Notes: generated by a model from the letters alone, not told the origin. 64,000 nt of DNA from Syncephalastrum monosporum B8922 (GCA_000697355.1 JNEN01000833.1:124001-188000), one strand, 5' to 3'. Positions 1-11,525 are shown, numbered from the stretch's first letter. A program made the numbers and translations.

Positions 1-1679
1 CCTTTTTTTCCATTTCGTCGAAGGCAGTTTATATTACGGGCCCCTCATGTCTTCTCATCTTGTGTATCTCGTGTACTAAGATTCCCTTACTTGTAATGCT
101 CTCTTGCTTATCTGTGTTCATGGAGTAAGCACGTTTAATAAACAAGTATGAGAAATCTAGATATATAATCGTCAGTGCTCATTAATGCATACGCTTATAC
201 AGTGAGGTCTATGATAACTTCAATTATCATGGCATTTCACGGCTACACACGTAATTATACGTTCTCAGGCTCACTTTATTTATGCACGGGAGACCCGTGA
301 AAATATGCTTAATGTTTTGGGACAGCCTTCACGTCATTTTCAGCCACTGCTCGTAAGCACCATATATCATAAACCGTTTTGTACTGTATGCTAACTTTCA
401 AGCCTAACGTTGACGTCTGCGTGATCCGAGATGGAGTTGTCGCACTGCAGCGATGACATAAGCGATGACAGCTATAGATAATAATATATGCACTTATGGG
501 GTACCGTATCCACTGTAATATGTCATGTATCCAAAATTTAACTATTACCGCCGAACGCATATCCTGCAAACAATGATGCACATTGAGAGACACGTGCAGC
601 TACGCTCACATCATGCAGACTATGTCAAACTTGGTAGAAAATGGATACCCAATCAATGCTGATCTAATTCCAGCAATGATGCTCGCTCTTCTACTTGAGT
701 TGCTCTTTTCTCAGAAATGTACGTTCGAGAAGAAAAGCACGTGGTGCAACTATTCTAACACCCTGACAACGAGTCCATTAATTACTTTTAAAATTGGCAA
801 TATAGATAATATATAATAGCTGAAGAATGGAGGGAGCAATGATTTCCTTTTTACAGCGACAAACGTCGAAGCCGCCGCACGTATGGAAAGAAGAGCTTTT
901 GTGAATGGGAGCTCTAATAATTTGATCAGTGAGGTTTTGAGTGCTGAGAGATATATCAATTGAGTGCGCCTATTCATACCACGTAAGAAGGACGAACGTT
1001 TGGACGTAGCTCTCGCGTGGACAGCAGCAAACAGGAAATTTTAGCAACCTCCAACTGCAGAGGATGAAGAATTTTTAATAATTCCGTCCTTGGCCGTCCT
1101 CTTTCGGATCGACATTGCTTTCTCAGGGCCCCATCTCAAAGGTCAGACAAATCTCGTTTACTCCATCGACAGCGTTCTTCTACTGTAAAGAAAAAAAAAG
1201 TAGGGAAAAGGCGAAGGGAACATAAGGCTACGTGTTTGGCTTTAGTTTGTTGCGTCTAAAAATTCAATTACACTTGTATGAACAATTCACGGTTATATCT
1301 TTGGGACGCACCTTGAAACGTATAGACAATATGAAACCGAGATCATCATGATCTTTTATGGGATACAGGTTTGAAGATACAGCTGTCTGCCGGATTCTTC
1401 ATCTACAAAACTCCAATTCTGTCGATGTATGGAGCGCAAGAATAGATAACATCGCAGATGGGAGGGGCCCCTCGGATAATCAAGAAGACTAGTCAATTCC
1501 TGACTTGAGACAATTTCTATTCGGTGATGACAATAACCCACTTTATCAAGTTATAAAAAACAGGTGTTGTCGAGATTCTTCTGCTAGACAGTATAGCATT
1601 TCTACGTTTTAGTCGAAAGGAAGAAATTGGGTTATATAATAGCGAATAGAATTTATCACGACAGAGATACAGCTGCTTC
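1..1679. other. AT-rich intergenic DNA, no gene recognised
   Basis: Only short, stop-ridden frames on both strands. I see no domain, RNA gene, tandem repeat or transposon motif here. Confidence 0.6.
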
Positions 1680-2246
1680 TCATTGTTCTGAGGGACTAGG
1701 AGAGTCTTTCGGGTGGTGCGGGTGCGGGGGACGAGCACCACTGGGAATAGGAAGATCGCTAGGGAAGCCACTGGGGAGTCCTGTAGGGATAACGCTCGGG
1801 GCACCACTGGGAGGAACACCGGTGGGAAGACCACTAGGAAGATTGCTAGGCAAGTCGCTGGGAATTCCTCTAGGAATACCGCTGGGCTTTGGAGGCTGAT
1901 CCTCAGCACGCTTTGAAGGAGGAACACCAGAGGGCTTGGGAGGAGCACCAGAGGAAGGAACACCAGAAGGTTTGGGAGGAGCACCAGAGGGAGGAGCACC
2001 AGAGGGCTTGGGAGGAACACCAGAGGGAGGAGCACCAGAGGGTTTATGGCCATGAGGACCGTGATGGGGCCCGTGAGGAAAATGATCGAAACCACTAGGC
2101 TTGGGGCCCGCAGAAGCGCCACTGGGCGGCGGCGGCGGTACACCACCAAGCGAACCGATGTCACTGGCACCAGCAGCAGGAGCAGCGTAGCTCATGTTGG
2201 CAGCAGTAAGAGCGATTGCAATTGTGAAAGGGAGTGAGAATTTCAT
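1680..2246 (-). CDS. Secreted proline-rich repeat protein
   Basis: An intronless 188-residue protein. Residues 1-21 form a classical signal peptide (MKFSLPF..., cleavage expected after SYA). The rest is low-complexity Pro/Ser/Gly: residues 35-110 repeat PPSGAPPKPSG-like units with a His-rich patch (55-67), and residues 120-170 carry a different unit of the type IPSDLPSGLPTG. A dibasic Lys-Arg at 112-113 sits exactly between the two repeat types and could be a Kex2 site. There is no transmembrane segment and no cysteine. A TATA-like TTTTATA lies about 60 bp upstream (2306-2312). The protein is probably exported or cell-wall associated. The family is unknown to me, so function is inferred only from composition. 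Confidence 0.75.
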   Translation of the reverse strand: MKFSLPFTIAIALTAANMSYAAPAAGASDIGSLGGVPPPPPSGASAGPKPSGFDHFPHGPHHGPHGHKPSGAPPSGVPPKPSGAPPSGAPPKPSGVPSSGAPPKPSGVPPSKRAEDQPPKPSGIPRGIPSDLPSNLPSGLPTGVPPSGAPSVIPTGLPSGFPSDLPIPSGARPPHPHHPKDSPSPSEQ

Positions 2247-2305
2247 GGTTGTATGAGCTGAGGAAGCGATTGACTATAATGAAAGAGTCTGTGTTCACCT
2301 CAAGG

Positions 2306-2312
2306 TTTTATA
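2306..2312 (-). promoter_or_regulatory. TATA-like box of the proline-rich secreted protein
   Basis: On the minus strand this reads TATAAAA, 60 bp upstream of the ATG at 2246. It is the only clear core-promoter motif in front of this gene. Confidence 0.45.
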
Positions 2313-2319
2313 CTTGAAG

Positions 2320-4869
2320 AAAAAAAATTGTGTGATACCTCGGATGTCGTTTGTACCTGACGCAGTTGTTCTGAATTCCATTATCGATCTCTGCCCATGC
2401 CCAAGTTTTCCCAATAACCTGCCTAGACTGATTATGATAAATAATCCTAAACTGAGATATTGCATCAGAGACTTGGACTGCGCGCGTAGATGTTGCCGCT
2501 GTAGATTGTCACCCGTCTAACGATAAGCTGCGTCAAAAGGCTTCCCATTTCCTTATGTAGGAGTTTGTGCTTTACCTTTGTGTCAATCATTTTTGGTATA
2601 CCCGGTCTTGGCAACAACACCATCCGACCATACGCCTGCACATCTATAACATATACAAGCTTCACACGCCTTTTTTCCTCTTCTGTATTATGGCGATCAT
2701 CAAGATAACAACAGTCGATCCCTCTATTTAATTAACGAAAATCAATACAGTATATCTTGTCTTGTCATGTACTTTTATGATCTTTTTCCTTTTTTAAATT
2801 CAAATGTCTCACATATAGGAAAAACAATTCATTTCGTCACTTATTGGTATCCCTACATTTGTTTTCTGCTAAAGGCACCCGATTAACACATTTAGATCCA
2901 TTGAATGGTCGCGACTCGTCATATTCTACGTAGGCTGTTCCAGTCCAACGCAACTCCGGTACTGTCATAATCCTTGGCAGATTTATTGCGGACATCCAAT
3001 GCATGACCGCCTCTCAGGTACCCGACTGGGCCGCGACCTTCAAGCTTGAGTAAATAATACTTTTTCCGAAGACATTGATAATAATTTCATTAATAAAGAG
3101 CTACTGTTTTATGCGATAAATGATTCAGAAATTGGTTACGGCGAAACAAGATCGTTTGCTGCTTTTTTGTTCTCGATCATCATTCACTCGGGGGTATCCG
3201 AAAGTCAGCTGCAAATCTGACCCGCCCACTCCGTCCCAGAAGGACTCAAATATCGTCATGAGTACACTTATGAAAATTACATATCGTCATATAGAAAAAT
3301 CTAGTGTATTTGAGAGACAATCCATATCCTACCGAAGAAAGATATATATAGTCTAGCTGTTCATCCTTTTATCACGTAATCTGGCTGTGGATTATATGCA
3401 CCAATCTTGATGTGGCGTCCTCAGTCATTGCTACGCATGCTGTAAGCAATAATTATCGTGTTATTAACTAGACTTGAGTTCCTGCAACAGCTGTGGAACC
3501 GTTTCACCATGCCTGCTTGACGCTGTTTGGCTGAGCCATTCGTATGGAAACGATGCTATAAATCTATCACAGCGAGCCGCGGCTCTATCCCGTAGCTAGG
3601 TATAGGACTGCTATCATGAATATTTATGTGTAATCACCGTGTATTTTGAAAAAAACACGTCTATATGGAATGGTAGCATAATACGATAAAACCCATTTAC
3701 GTATGGCACGCCTAGATAATATGCTAACAGAGAAATGATCAGCTTCCGTATGGTCTTGCTGTATGTGCAGCGTCCTGAGCTTTTAGGTCCATGACATGAA
3801 AAGCGCATGACGGAAGACAGTCAGTATCACCATTATATAGGACAGACTGCGCCTTATTACTGCATTACATGGGTGCATTATAACCCTCCTGCCGCATTAG
3901 CAGCGACTTTCGATAGTAGCACAAATATGCTCTGATCAATATATCTGTTGGTCTGAGTCAGATCTTTGCCTAATGTTCCATTCGGCGTAAAATGCTGCGC
4001 TCACCTAGTCATATTTTCTGTTGATGGCTCAGTGAATAGGATGCAAGTTATATATAGAGGTTGTAGCATACAAATATTTTGGAAGCGTAGCTCATTGCAA
4101 AGCAGTTACAATTTTTAGATCCGACGTTCCCTCCACATAACTTAATGAACAGGTAGATAACCGGGACTGAGGTTAAATTATTCCTGAAGGTCGTCTTGGC
4201 AAAATCACACTTTCGAAGAGAATAGTCCTCTAAGCTAAATGGGTTATGATACTATATGCCTGGAGAAGATACTCAACGTAGTCTGCATCTGACTGGTCCA
4301 AACGTATGCAGTACTTTTCACTTCGTTCAGGCTTCATCTGAAACATTGCTTTATAACTACTTTTTCACTATCCATTACGTTATTGATACTATCATGATGA
4401 TGCATTTGTCTTCAGTGGCACGATACCATACATATCGACCAAGTTAAAAACCGACACGCTATTTCGCCTTCATAAATGCGATTTCTAGACCTAAATTCCG
4501 GCACCAAGGACATGGGCAAGAGCCGGTATCGCGCTTCGTAAAGAGAAACTGCGCAACTGATTCCATCCGTGCTTGCTTATGAATGCTGATATGTTCTATA
4601 CATAGCTCTCTATTTTACTGTCCATATACAAGGGCAAGGGATATGGGCTAGAAATATCATACGTGTTGTCTTGAATATTGGTAGAAATGGCTAAACCAAA
4701 CCATGCATGTTAGACGACAGCTCTAAGGACGTCACCACTTGCACCTCCGACTTGTACGAAAGAGAACAAAGAAAAACAGACTTTACTGCTTTACTGGAAT
4801 GAAATAAATCGTGCATTACATACAGAAGTATATCTTCTACTACATTCAGCAGAAAACAGGCATAACCTA
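2320..4869. other. AT-rich intergenic DNA
   Basis: Frames are short and interrupted on both strands. No recognisable gene, RNA or mobile-element motif. Confidence 0.55.
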
Positions 4870-5251
4870 TCAGTTGTCCGGAGCGTTCTTGATACACTTG
4901 TCATAGCATTCTTGACGAGTTGCTTCTTCATCGGCGCGCCAATGGATAACTTTGCAGCCGAGAATACATTGGCCTCGTGGACTTTTCAGGTCCCTCTTCA
5001 AAAGGTTTTCATTAGAGATAACAGCATCAGCCGCTAGAAGTAAAACAGAAGAAGTCAGTATCGCTGTCACACATCATGTATATGAGCAGAGCGACAAAAG
5101 CATTGGTTTCATAGCTGTTGCAAACCAAGGGGTGCTTCATCAGACTTTTTTCTGACTTACATGGAGAGTATCTTGATTGAAAAGGCGTGACAGCTGCGGA
5201 AGATGCTTGATACATGATAGCGGCGAAACATAAAATAAAATAAAGCCGCAT
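4870..5251 (-). CDS. Small secreted peptide precursor with twin CX3C motif
   Basis: Two exons (5251-5161 and 5033-4870, minus strand) joined by a GTAAGT..TAG intron give 84 residues. Residues 1-19 are a hydrophobic signal peptide (MRLYFILCFAAI...). Residues 20-44 look like a pro-segment ending in Lys-Arg (43-44), a Kex2-type site. The predicted 40-residue mature part has exactly four cysteines, C53-x3-C57 and C73-x3-C77, separated by 15 residues. That spacing is known from helical-hairpin proteins: small Tims and CHCH proteins, and the secreted alpha-hairpinins. With a signal peptide, a secreted hairpin is the better reading. The start was chosen because upstream in-frame Met codons give no signal peptide. 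The role (antimicrobial, signalling or effector-like) is inference. It sits alone in AT-rich DNA. Confidence 0.7.
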
Positions 5252-5340
5252 AATAACGATTTTTTGACGGGAGAAAAAGATAGTGCTGATGAGAATGAGT
5301 ATTCTGCTAGTAATGCTGTATCCATGAAAGTTTAAGCAGA

Positions 5341-5347
5341 TTATATA
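5341..5347 (-). promoter_or_regulatory. TATA box of the twin-CX3C peptide gene
   Basis: TATATAA on the minus strand about 90 bp upstream of the ATG at 5251, a plausible core promoter for the small secreted peptide. Confidence 0.4.
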
Positions 5348-5654
5348 GCCTTGCAAAGGAACCAGATGTACTTTCTTTATCTCTTACAGGCCTATATAAA
5401 GCATTATGCTTCGTGCCACATATGTAATTTAAGGTCGAAAAGCTATGCGGTTTCATGGTTGTATAAAGAAAAGGACGTGTCAGTAGGATACGTCATGCAA
5501 CTTGCGGGCAGATTCTTTGTAATGCTACATTAGATAATATATTGTTGCCCCTGCATACTTTAGTATGTATGCTAGCGCCTTCCTAAGGTGGCGTCGAAAA
5601 ATATGCCAAAAGACGTATCAAGTACGGCAGAGGGTGCTGTCATTCTAACGTACG

Positions 5655-6070
5655 TCTTACAATACTTTCACGTCTACGACAGCCGCGGTCGAAATGATCG
5701 CAGCCCCCTTTTAACAAAATGGCAACCATCCAGCAGGTGGTCAAGCTACTGCAGCCCGACGATTCCATTACCTCTATAGATCTTTCCGACGCGTTCCTTC
5801 ATATACTGGTTCATTCGTCACTCTCGCCGCCATCTTCGTTTTCGGTGGAACGGACAGAACTTCCAATTTCGCACCGCTCCCTTCGGTCTCTCGGTGGTGT
5901 CTTGGCTCTTCACGCGACTAACAAACACCCCTCGCCTGTGGCTACGGGTCATTACAACCTCCACTCAATCTTCGGTCACTCTAATCGCTCCCACCGCTCT
6001 GTTACATTTATTCATGATGTTGATTTTATTCGAAATGTAAGTGTAAGATTGATGCCAACGTGGGGGAAAA
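5655..6070 (+). pseudogene. Reverse-transcriptase fragment (DIRS/gypsy-like), frameshifted
   Basis: The frame beginning at 5719 contains SIDLSDAFLHI, the first palm-motif region of retrotransposon reverse transcriptases. The next conserved block, FRWNGQNFQFRTAPFGLS (around 5841-5895), continues in another frame, so at least one indel separates the two. It ends in LFTRLTN and then degenerates. No catalytic YxDD block, RNase H or LTR is recognisable nearby. It is a dead internal fragment. The FRWN..PFGLS spelling is closest to what I know of DIRS-type elements, which agrees with the DIRS-like relic at 9.2-12.6 kb. Confidence 0.65.
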
Positions 6071-6099
6071 ATGAAACATGCAGCGAGAGTTACTTTTAA

Positions 6100-7500
6100 G
6101 AGATTGGCGCTGTTTCCGTACTCTTAAACTTATCCTTCTTCCGCCCTTCAGGCCAGCGCTCTTGCCCGGTCCGTGAGTTGATTTTGATGAGACTTTTTTT
6201 TTGTACGTGTCAACAAATTCGGGCAAGGCTGTTGGCGGTAATGGTAGTGTCGTTATTGGAAGGTCTGCTGTGCCAATCTGGTGACAGACTCCTGCTTGAC
6301 GCGTAACACGCGCTCGGTGGCGGATGGAGTGCGGCTCGCACTTTCCTTGACTGTCAGCTTCGTCAAAACCTTGCGGACTAGTTTAGCGCTTCCTTATTCT
6401 GTGTATGTAGGCCTCGTAAAAACGGCATTGTATACCCCGCTCTTAGCTTTGTAGGAAGCTCTCCTCCATGGGCGCCACGTTTCCACCAGAATTCTGAGCT
6501 TTAAGTGGTCGTATTGTCGCTTCAAGTTTGTGCTATAAAGAACATACATCATGGCTCTTTCCGTCTCGGTAGATATTGTTTCCTTCACCTTGACGAACCG
6601 GGATACGGTGGCCCCAAGGACCGTCGTCGAAACATTCAGTTTTTCGATTTCTTCCGTTTCCTGTCCCTTGGTTGTATCCCTCGCCAGTCGATAGAGAAGT
6701 TGTATCGTGTGGTTATACCAGCGACCAATACTATTATGCTCTGGTGATCAGACGTACTGGATTGGACGAATGCCACGGGGGAATTCAAGGTACGCGGGCC
6801 TTGACTGAGTATGTATAGCTTAAAATTAGCTGTATAGCGCTCACCCTGTCCACGGATTCGACAAGAGCGCTCATGCCCTGGGTCAGAATAATTATATGTT
6901 TTTGGAAATCAGCCTAGCTATCTGCCTGCGAGTCTAAGGTTCCTTGCATGTCTGATACAAGATTATTTTTTGTCCATATGAGGTTCTCCGTTGACATCAA
7001 GAAAAAGCAAGAAACCAAAACACATAGAGGCGAAAAAGATGAGAAATATATGCAGCAAGCTAATGAGAAATTATTACACGAGGGTGCATCAGGATAATGC
7101 ACCACGCGGCATCCATGTGATCACAATTAGAAGGGTATGGTAAGAGTCAAGCACATGGTAGGTTCCAATGCTATTGCTTGAGACATGTGGTTTTAACGGA
7201 TGAGAGGCAGCGAACATAGGCACTATGATGGCGCCATAATGATAGTCGACGTTTCGCACACACGTTAGTATGCATATAGGCTCATATCATGGATATTGTA
7301 CCGCAGCAGGCTGACATACTTGCGAATACTGAGATAGATGCCGAAATATTGAGCCCTCATAAGACTGCTTACCACTTTTTCGAAACAGCAATGCAGTGAT
7401 AAGGATTAAGAGAAGCAAGCAGATCAGTGAAACATGTATTTCATTTCTTCGTGGTGTCACTTCTCTCTTTTCCTCACTGCTTATCTTCTTCTCGCGTACT
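6100..7500. other. Intergenic DNA, possible degraded retroelement tail
   Basis: No intact gene. Less AT-rich stretches up to about 6750 may be further decayed retroelement sequence, but I cannot identify a domain. From 7500 the DNA becomes the CT-rich and (CATA)n leader of the next gene. Confidence 0.4.
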
Positions 7501-7609
7501 TTTCTCACTCGCAGACAACATTCTCTCTGTCTCTCTCTGTCTCTTTCTGTCTTCCACACACACATACATACATACATACTCTTTCTACCCACCTTTCAGT
7601 CTTTTTATC

Positions 7610-8700
7610 ATGAATATACCAGAAGATCTCCTCCAATTCAAGCTAACCCGAAAAAACAAACCTGGTTCAGACAAAATAAGTCGACTTATTGCCAACGACC
7701 AGTGGACAGTTGACACTATTACGACGGCGTTTCTTAGAGTTCCAAAGGGGACTTACATCAGTACCAGTACCTGTTTCGTGGATGGCATCGAGTGCGACAT
7801 CGTCTATGTGCCACGTTCGGCCGAACTTAGCCGCCTGTAATAATGGAAATACAGCATACCGTTAGCAAAGAGTCGATGACGAATGCTATACAGTACTGCT
7901 TAAACATATATCGTCGATTCCATGTTCATCCTGTTCTCATCATTATCTGCATCGAAAAAATCGGCTCTAAAACTCTGGCGAACGGATTTACGCCGACAGA
8001 AGATATGCCGTTTTGCCTTGAAACGGCCTGCACTCACTGGACCAGACATTGCTTTTTGTTGTCGAAAACCTCGATCGATACATTGGTGCTTGCTGATGGC
8101 ACCCAGCCATTGGATCCTGTCGTGGCGTTCGTCCACTTTCTTACTTCAGGCCAGCAAAGCATCATAAGTATTGATCGATGGGACGACCCAACAATCCAGC
8201 TGCTATATCGGCTTGCGAAGGACATCTGCAAGGCGGACTTCAAAGAAGAAAACAGCAGATCGAATGCTTTGGTCACGATATGTGAAGCTACAGGATCCCA
8301 GTTTGCCAAGATCGCAAAAGCGATCACTACCGAACCCAAAAAGGCTATTAAATACGCAGAAGCCGGTCACTTATACAGCACGGACCTGAAGCGACGGTAT
8401 GACCAATACGAATCACAGGATTCTCCTGGAAATGTGACACCTATGGAAGAACCGGCGCCTATCACCATGTCGCCGCAGCAAAAATCGAATAAGGATGCCT
8501 CCACCAGCACCAGCACCACCAGCGCCAACGATCTTTTCAACTTTGTCGAGCGATACAAACAGACCCACAGAGGAGGACGTATGGACTGGAGTGGGTGCTG
8601 GAGCCAAGGCCGTAAGGAAGGAATTTTTAAAGAATATGGCAACAGTGCCAGTCTGAAAGCAAGTTATTATCGAATCAGCAAGTCACCTTCCTCAAAGTAA
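7610..8700 (+). pseudogene. PD-(D/E)XK nuclease-like gene broken by a frameshift
   Basis: Two abutting frames make one protein of about 360 residues. Frame one runs from the ATG at 7610 to TAA at 7838-7840 and ends with GIECDIVYVPRSAELSRL. Frame two continues from about 7831 as PPVIMEIQHTV and runs to 8700. The D of ECDIVYVP and the E-x-Q of MEIQ look like the D..(E/Q)xK/Q signature of PD-(D/E)XK (Rpn-like) nucleases, a family I know as abundant lineage-specific hypotheticals in Mucoromycota. The frameshift falls between the two catalytic motifs. An intron cannot repair it: the only GT..AG pair there is about 18 nt apart and would remove MEIQ. CT-rich and CATA-repeat leader sequence precedes the ATG. 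Recent pseudogene, sequencing error or programmed shift are all possible. Confidence 0.65.
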
Positions 8701-8820
8701 CTGTTGCAATTGCGTCGCTGCGTGTATCATTTTTTCTCCACCTTGATATCAATGCTTATAATCCTGCTCACCCTGCTCTTCCCCTCTTTGCGGGTTAATT
8801 CAACATCATAATGAACGTGA

Positions 8821-8938
8821 ACATAAATGTGAACATAAACATAACATAAACATAAACATAAACATAAACATAAACATAAACATAAACATAAACATAAACA
8901 TAAACATAAACATAAACATAAACATAAACATAAACATA
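8821..8938. repeat. (CATAAA)n hexanucleotide tandem array
   Basis: About 17 nearly perfect head-to-tail copies of CATAAA, with a slightly diverged start around 8821-8850. It lies about 120 bp downstream of the PD-(D/E)XK-like frame. It is too short and too uniform to be a CRISPR array and does not match the fungal telomere repeat TTAGGG. Confidence 0.9.
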
Positions 8939-9189
8939 ATGAATCTGACATTTGTGAGCTAGTCCTACGGATAGCTGAACTAGAACAGTGCTGCGATTAT
9001 CTCTCTTAGTTTTTATTAGCGAAGAAACAGGTCCAATAAAAGTTCCCTTTCTAGATAAAATAGAGCCTATGTGTGTGATGTATAGGCATCGAGCATCTAG
9101 CGCGACCAGGTACGAATGGGAGGGGAAACAACAGAAAGGGAGAGATCCTTGTGAGTTCTGGTTCGGCTAGTCCTGACAATTATCTGACG

Positions 9190-10130
9190 ATAAATCAGGA
9201 CAGTCGATTGAGCCCAACAGACGCGAAACAGAAACCAGCAAGGGCTGAGGTAGCACAGAGAAGCGGCAAAATGAGCATTGGAAAAACAAAAACGAAGGGA
9301 AGTAAGGAAGAAAGGAAGAAAGGGAGAAATGGAGAAGTTGACACATCAGGAAGGGTCCAATGGGTGCCTGAGGGGCCAGGAGTATACACAGGTGAAAGAC
9401 TGTCACCAAATTGCCGAGATCAGTGATAATGGTTGTCAGATACGGGGTGGGAGGACCAGTTGCTCGTGACAAGGACGTCGTCCAGGACGCGCCGTAAACC
9501 ATGGTCAAGTGGGACGCGATCGTACGTAAAGAAGGTCGGGAAGGCTTAGAGTCTAGTTGCTGCGAGGTCGATACGGAGCGACCTAAGAGTCGCCGAACCC
9601 AACCATGGTGGAAACCGTAACTGGGGACGAAAGGTGGAGATTTTTTTTTTACAATCAGGGCTTCCGCGGGTCCTGCGGAGACCGCGGGGTAATCACGCAA
9701 AAGCCTCAAGAGCAAATAGCGGGTAAAGACCGTAATCAATGTGCAAGAGGTGGACGAGAAGAACTTTCATGATTCGGCGGCCCACACGAGCCCCTTTGGG
9801 GGCCAGGATGTAAAAGTGAAACCGGTCTTGTCTTGGTAATCAATCTGCATCGAGATAGTTGCAATTGGTGGATATCAGAAGGGTGTAGAAAGGCAGCGGC
9901 CGCCAGCAAGAAGGTTGTCTTAGAATCCATATGGGACAAAGAAGACGAGGCGGAAGAGTCCAGATGGGCCAGGTATTGGAGCGCGGATGCGAGGTCCAGA
10001 GACGGCTGAGCCATGGGCGAGGAGGGGCGCCTTTAGCGAAGAGTGAGCAACTGTTAGAGCTCAGGCACATGGCGGATGGATCCGGGGTTCATGTAGTAAG
10101 GCAGTCATACGGAAAAAATTTGTGAGATGT
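9190..10130 (-). pseudogene. DIRS-type tyrosine recombinase relic
   Basis: On the minus strand the frame ending near 9840 contains MDSKTTFLLAAAAFLHPSDI, matching the recombinase pattern (K/S)TAxLLAxAxxxRPSD. It is followed in shifted frames by an ILAPKG-like strand and, near 9560-9420, by a block resembling SLRSIAS..GVSLDDIVTLGNWxSSxxFDNHY, here split between frames (ending VLVTSNWSSHPVSDNHYH). That block normally carries the C-terminal catalytic residues. Several frameshifts and a stop make it non-functional. The family call rests on motif order and is fairly secure; exact ends are not. Confidence 0.6.
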
Positions 10131-10744
10131 CATACAGTGAAGTGATTTACATCCACAGTAGCCCGGGAGGTAAACGCGTTTGGTAGGCGATTTGCGCAGG
10201 AACGGGTCGCAAACAGACGTCAATGATGCTTGAGAGAAACTACAGCCAGCAAAACGACGCCGGATAGCCGCTATAGGTTGTATAGGGGTGCTATAGGTGT
10301 GTGAATAGTTACCTTGTGTGGGCGATAAGGTCGTGTTGCGTCGCTTAATGTAGTAGGGCGATTAAGGTAGTATGGGCCAAGGCACTTGTAGGTCCGGAAT
10401 GCGAATTGGGACAATGCGGGGAAAAGGGTACAAAAGTAGAGGTTTTCTAGGCTACAGTCGTTCCGCGATCCAGTGCGCCTATAAACATTCTGAGTGTTCC
10501 CACCAAGAGATTTGGAATTTCGTGATTTTAGAATGGAGTTTCGCTGCATTTGAGCTCAAGTGTCTCTGGAGTTGAGGCCAGGAGTCGCTTGGCAGTGAGC
10601 CAAATCCAAATTTGGAGTGTCGCTAGATTTTTGCCTCAGTGTATCAGATTAAATGAGTTCAGTGTCGCGCTAAGTAATATATATTGTCAAGCTCAAGAAG
10701 TCTATATAGATCTTCCATATAAACAATCGTCTATGCGATTATGT

Positions 10745-11525
10745 GATTGACGGACAAAGCCGTACAGGTGATCTAACCGAGTTGCAGGCCTCCTTGATCC
10801 GGTCCGAGAAAAGCTCCTCGCTTTTCAACTCTTGACAGCAGACCAGTATTGCTCAGTAGGGTTGAACTCAGGAGGATACTGTGGTAGATACACGCACCGA
10901 TATCCACGGCTCATGATAAGCTCCTCAATTTCAGCGGACGGATGGATCGGCGCATTATCCATGACGAGATAGTAGTTTTGAAATTCTACGTGCTCGTCCA
11001 TGACGTTCATGACATCCTCCAAAAAAGACAGGTAATGGTGCGTGCGCGTACCGCCTCGTCCAGTTGCCTTCGTTGTACCAGTGCTAAATTTACGCTTTTT
11101 CTCGGCTGCTGCTTTCTTTGGAAGTGTCTTCCGCATGCTGATCTGAACTAAGCCCGGGGCGCAGATCGCCCCGAGAATTGTGCGTGACACTGCTCTTGTC
11201 GTCTTGGTTTCGACGACTGCCTGCTTTGCAACAGGTGCATAGCCGTATGGGCGACGCAAATTGATGTTGAAAGCAGCTTCATCAATAAATACGCAGTTCA
11301 TGACGACGTCAAGGTCGGTAGCAGCCCATTTCTTCGCCCATGCGACGCGCTTTTCGATTGTTGCGGGAGAATTGCGCGCCTCGGGATGCAGAGTAACTCT
11401 TTTCAGTAGGCCGCATTCCGCGGTCATGAACCGGTTCACAGCCGTTTTCTTGATCGATAGTTCCTCAAAATGGCCTGTGAGGGCATCCACAACATCAACC
11501 ACAGGTGCCGATGAAGACGGGACGG
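10745..11525 (-). pseudogene. Tc1/mariner (DDE_3) transposase, N-terminally truncated and frameshifted
   Basis: The 225-codon frame (11502-10825) carries the DDE triad: D in NCVFIDEAAFN, D in YYLVMDNAPIHPS and E in FNPTEQYW, with 34 residues between the second D and E (DD34E). The N-terminal helix-turn-helix is absent: homology begins at VDVVDALTGHFEEL. The frame stops after SAVKS, but the usual C-terminus continues one frame over (LKSEELFSDRIKEACNSV, to about 10745), so a single indel truncates it. The upstream side joins directly to a DIRS-like RT at its RPVF motif (about 11520). No terminal inverted repeat was found on that side. Dead copy. Confidence 0.75.

Noticed and set aside
1517..2170. 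217-codon Leu/Pro/Val-rich frame on the minus strand
   Set aside because: Out-of-frame shadow of the Pro-rich secreted protein; no start context or signal peptide.
7828..7870. An intron that would reconcile the two PD-(D/E)XK frames
   Set aside because: The only GT..AG pair is about 18 nt long and would delete the MEIQ motif.
8821..8938. Possible CRISPR array or telomeric repeat
   Set aside because: The unit is 6 bp with no spacers and differs from TTAGGG; simple microsatellite in a eukaryotic genome.
8727..8951. Minus-strand frame with a (LC)n/VHVH-like periodic protein
   Set aside because: It is only a translation of the (CATAAA)n array.
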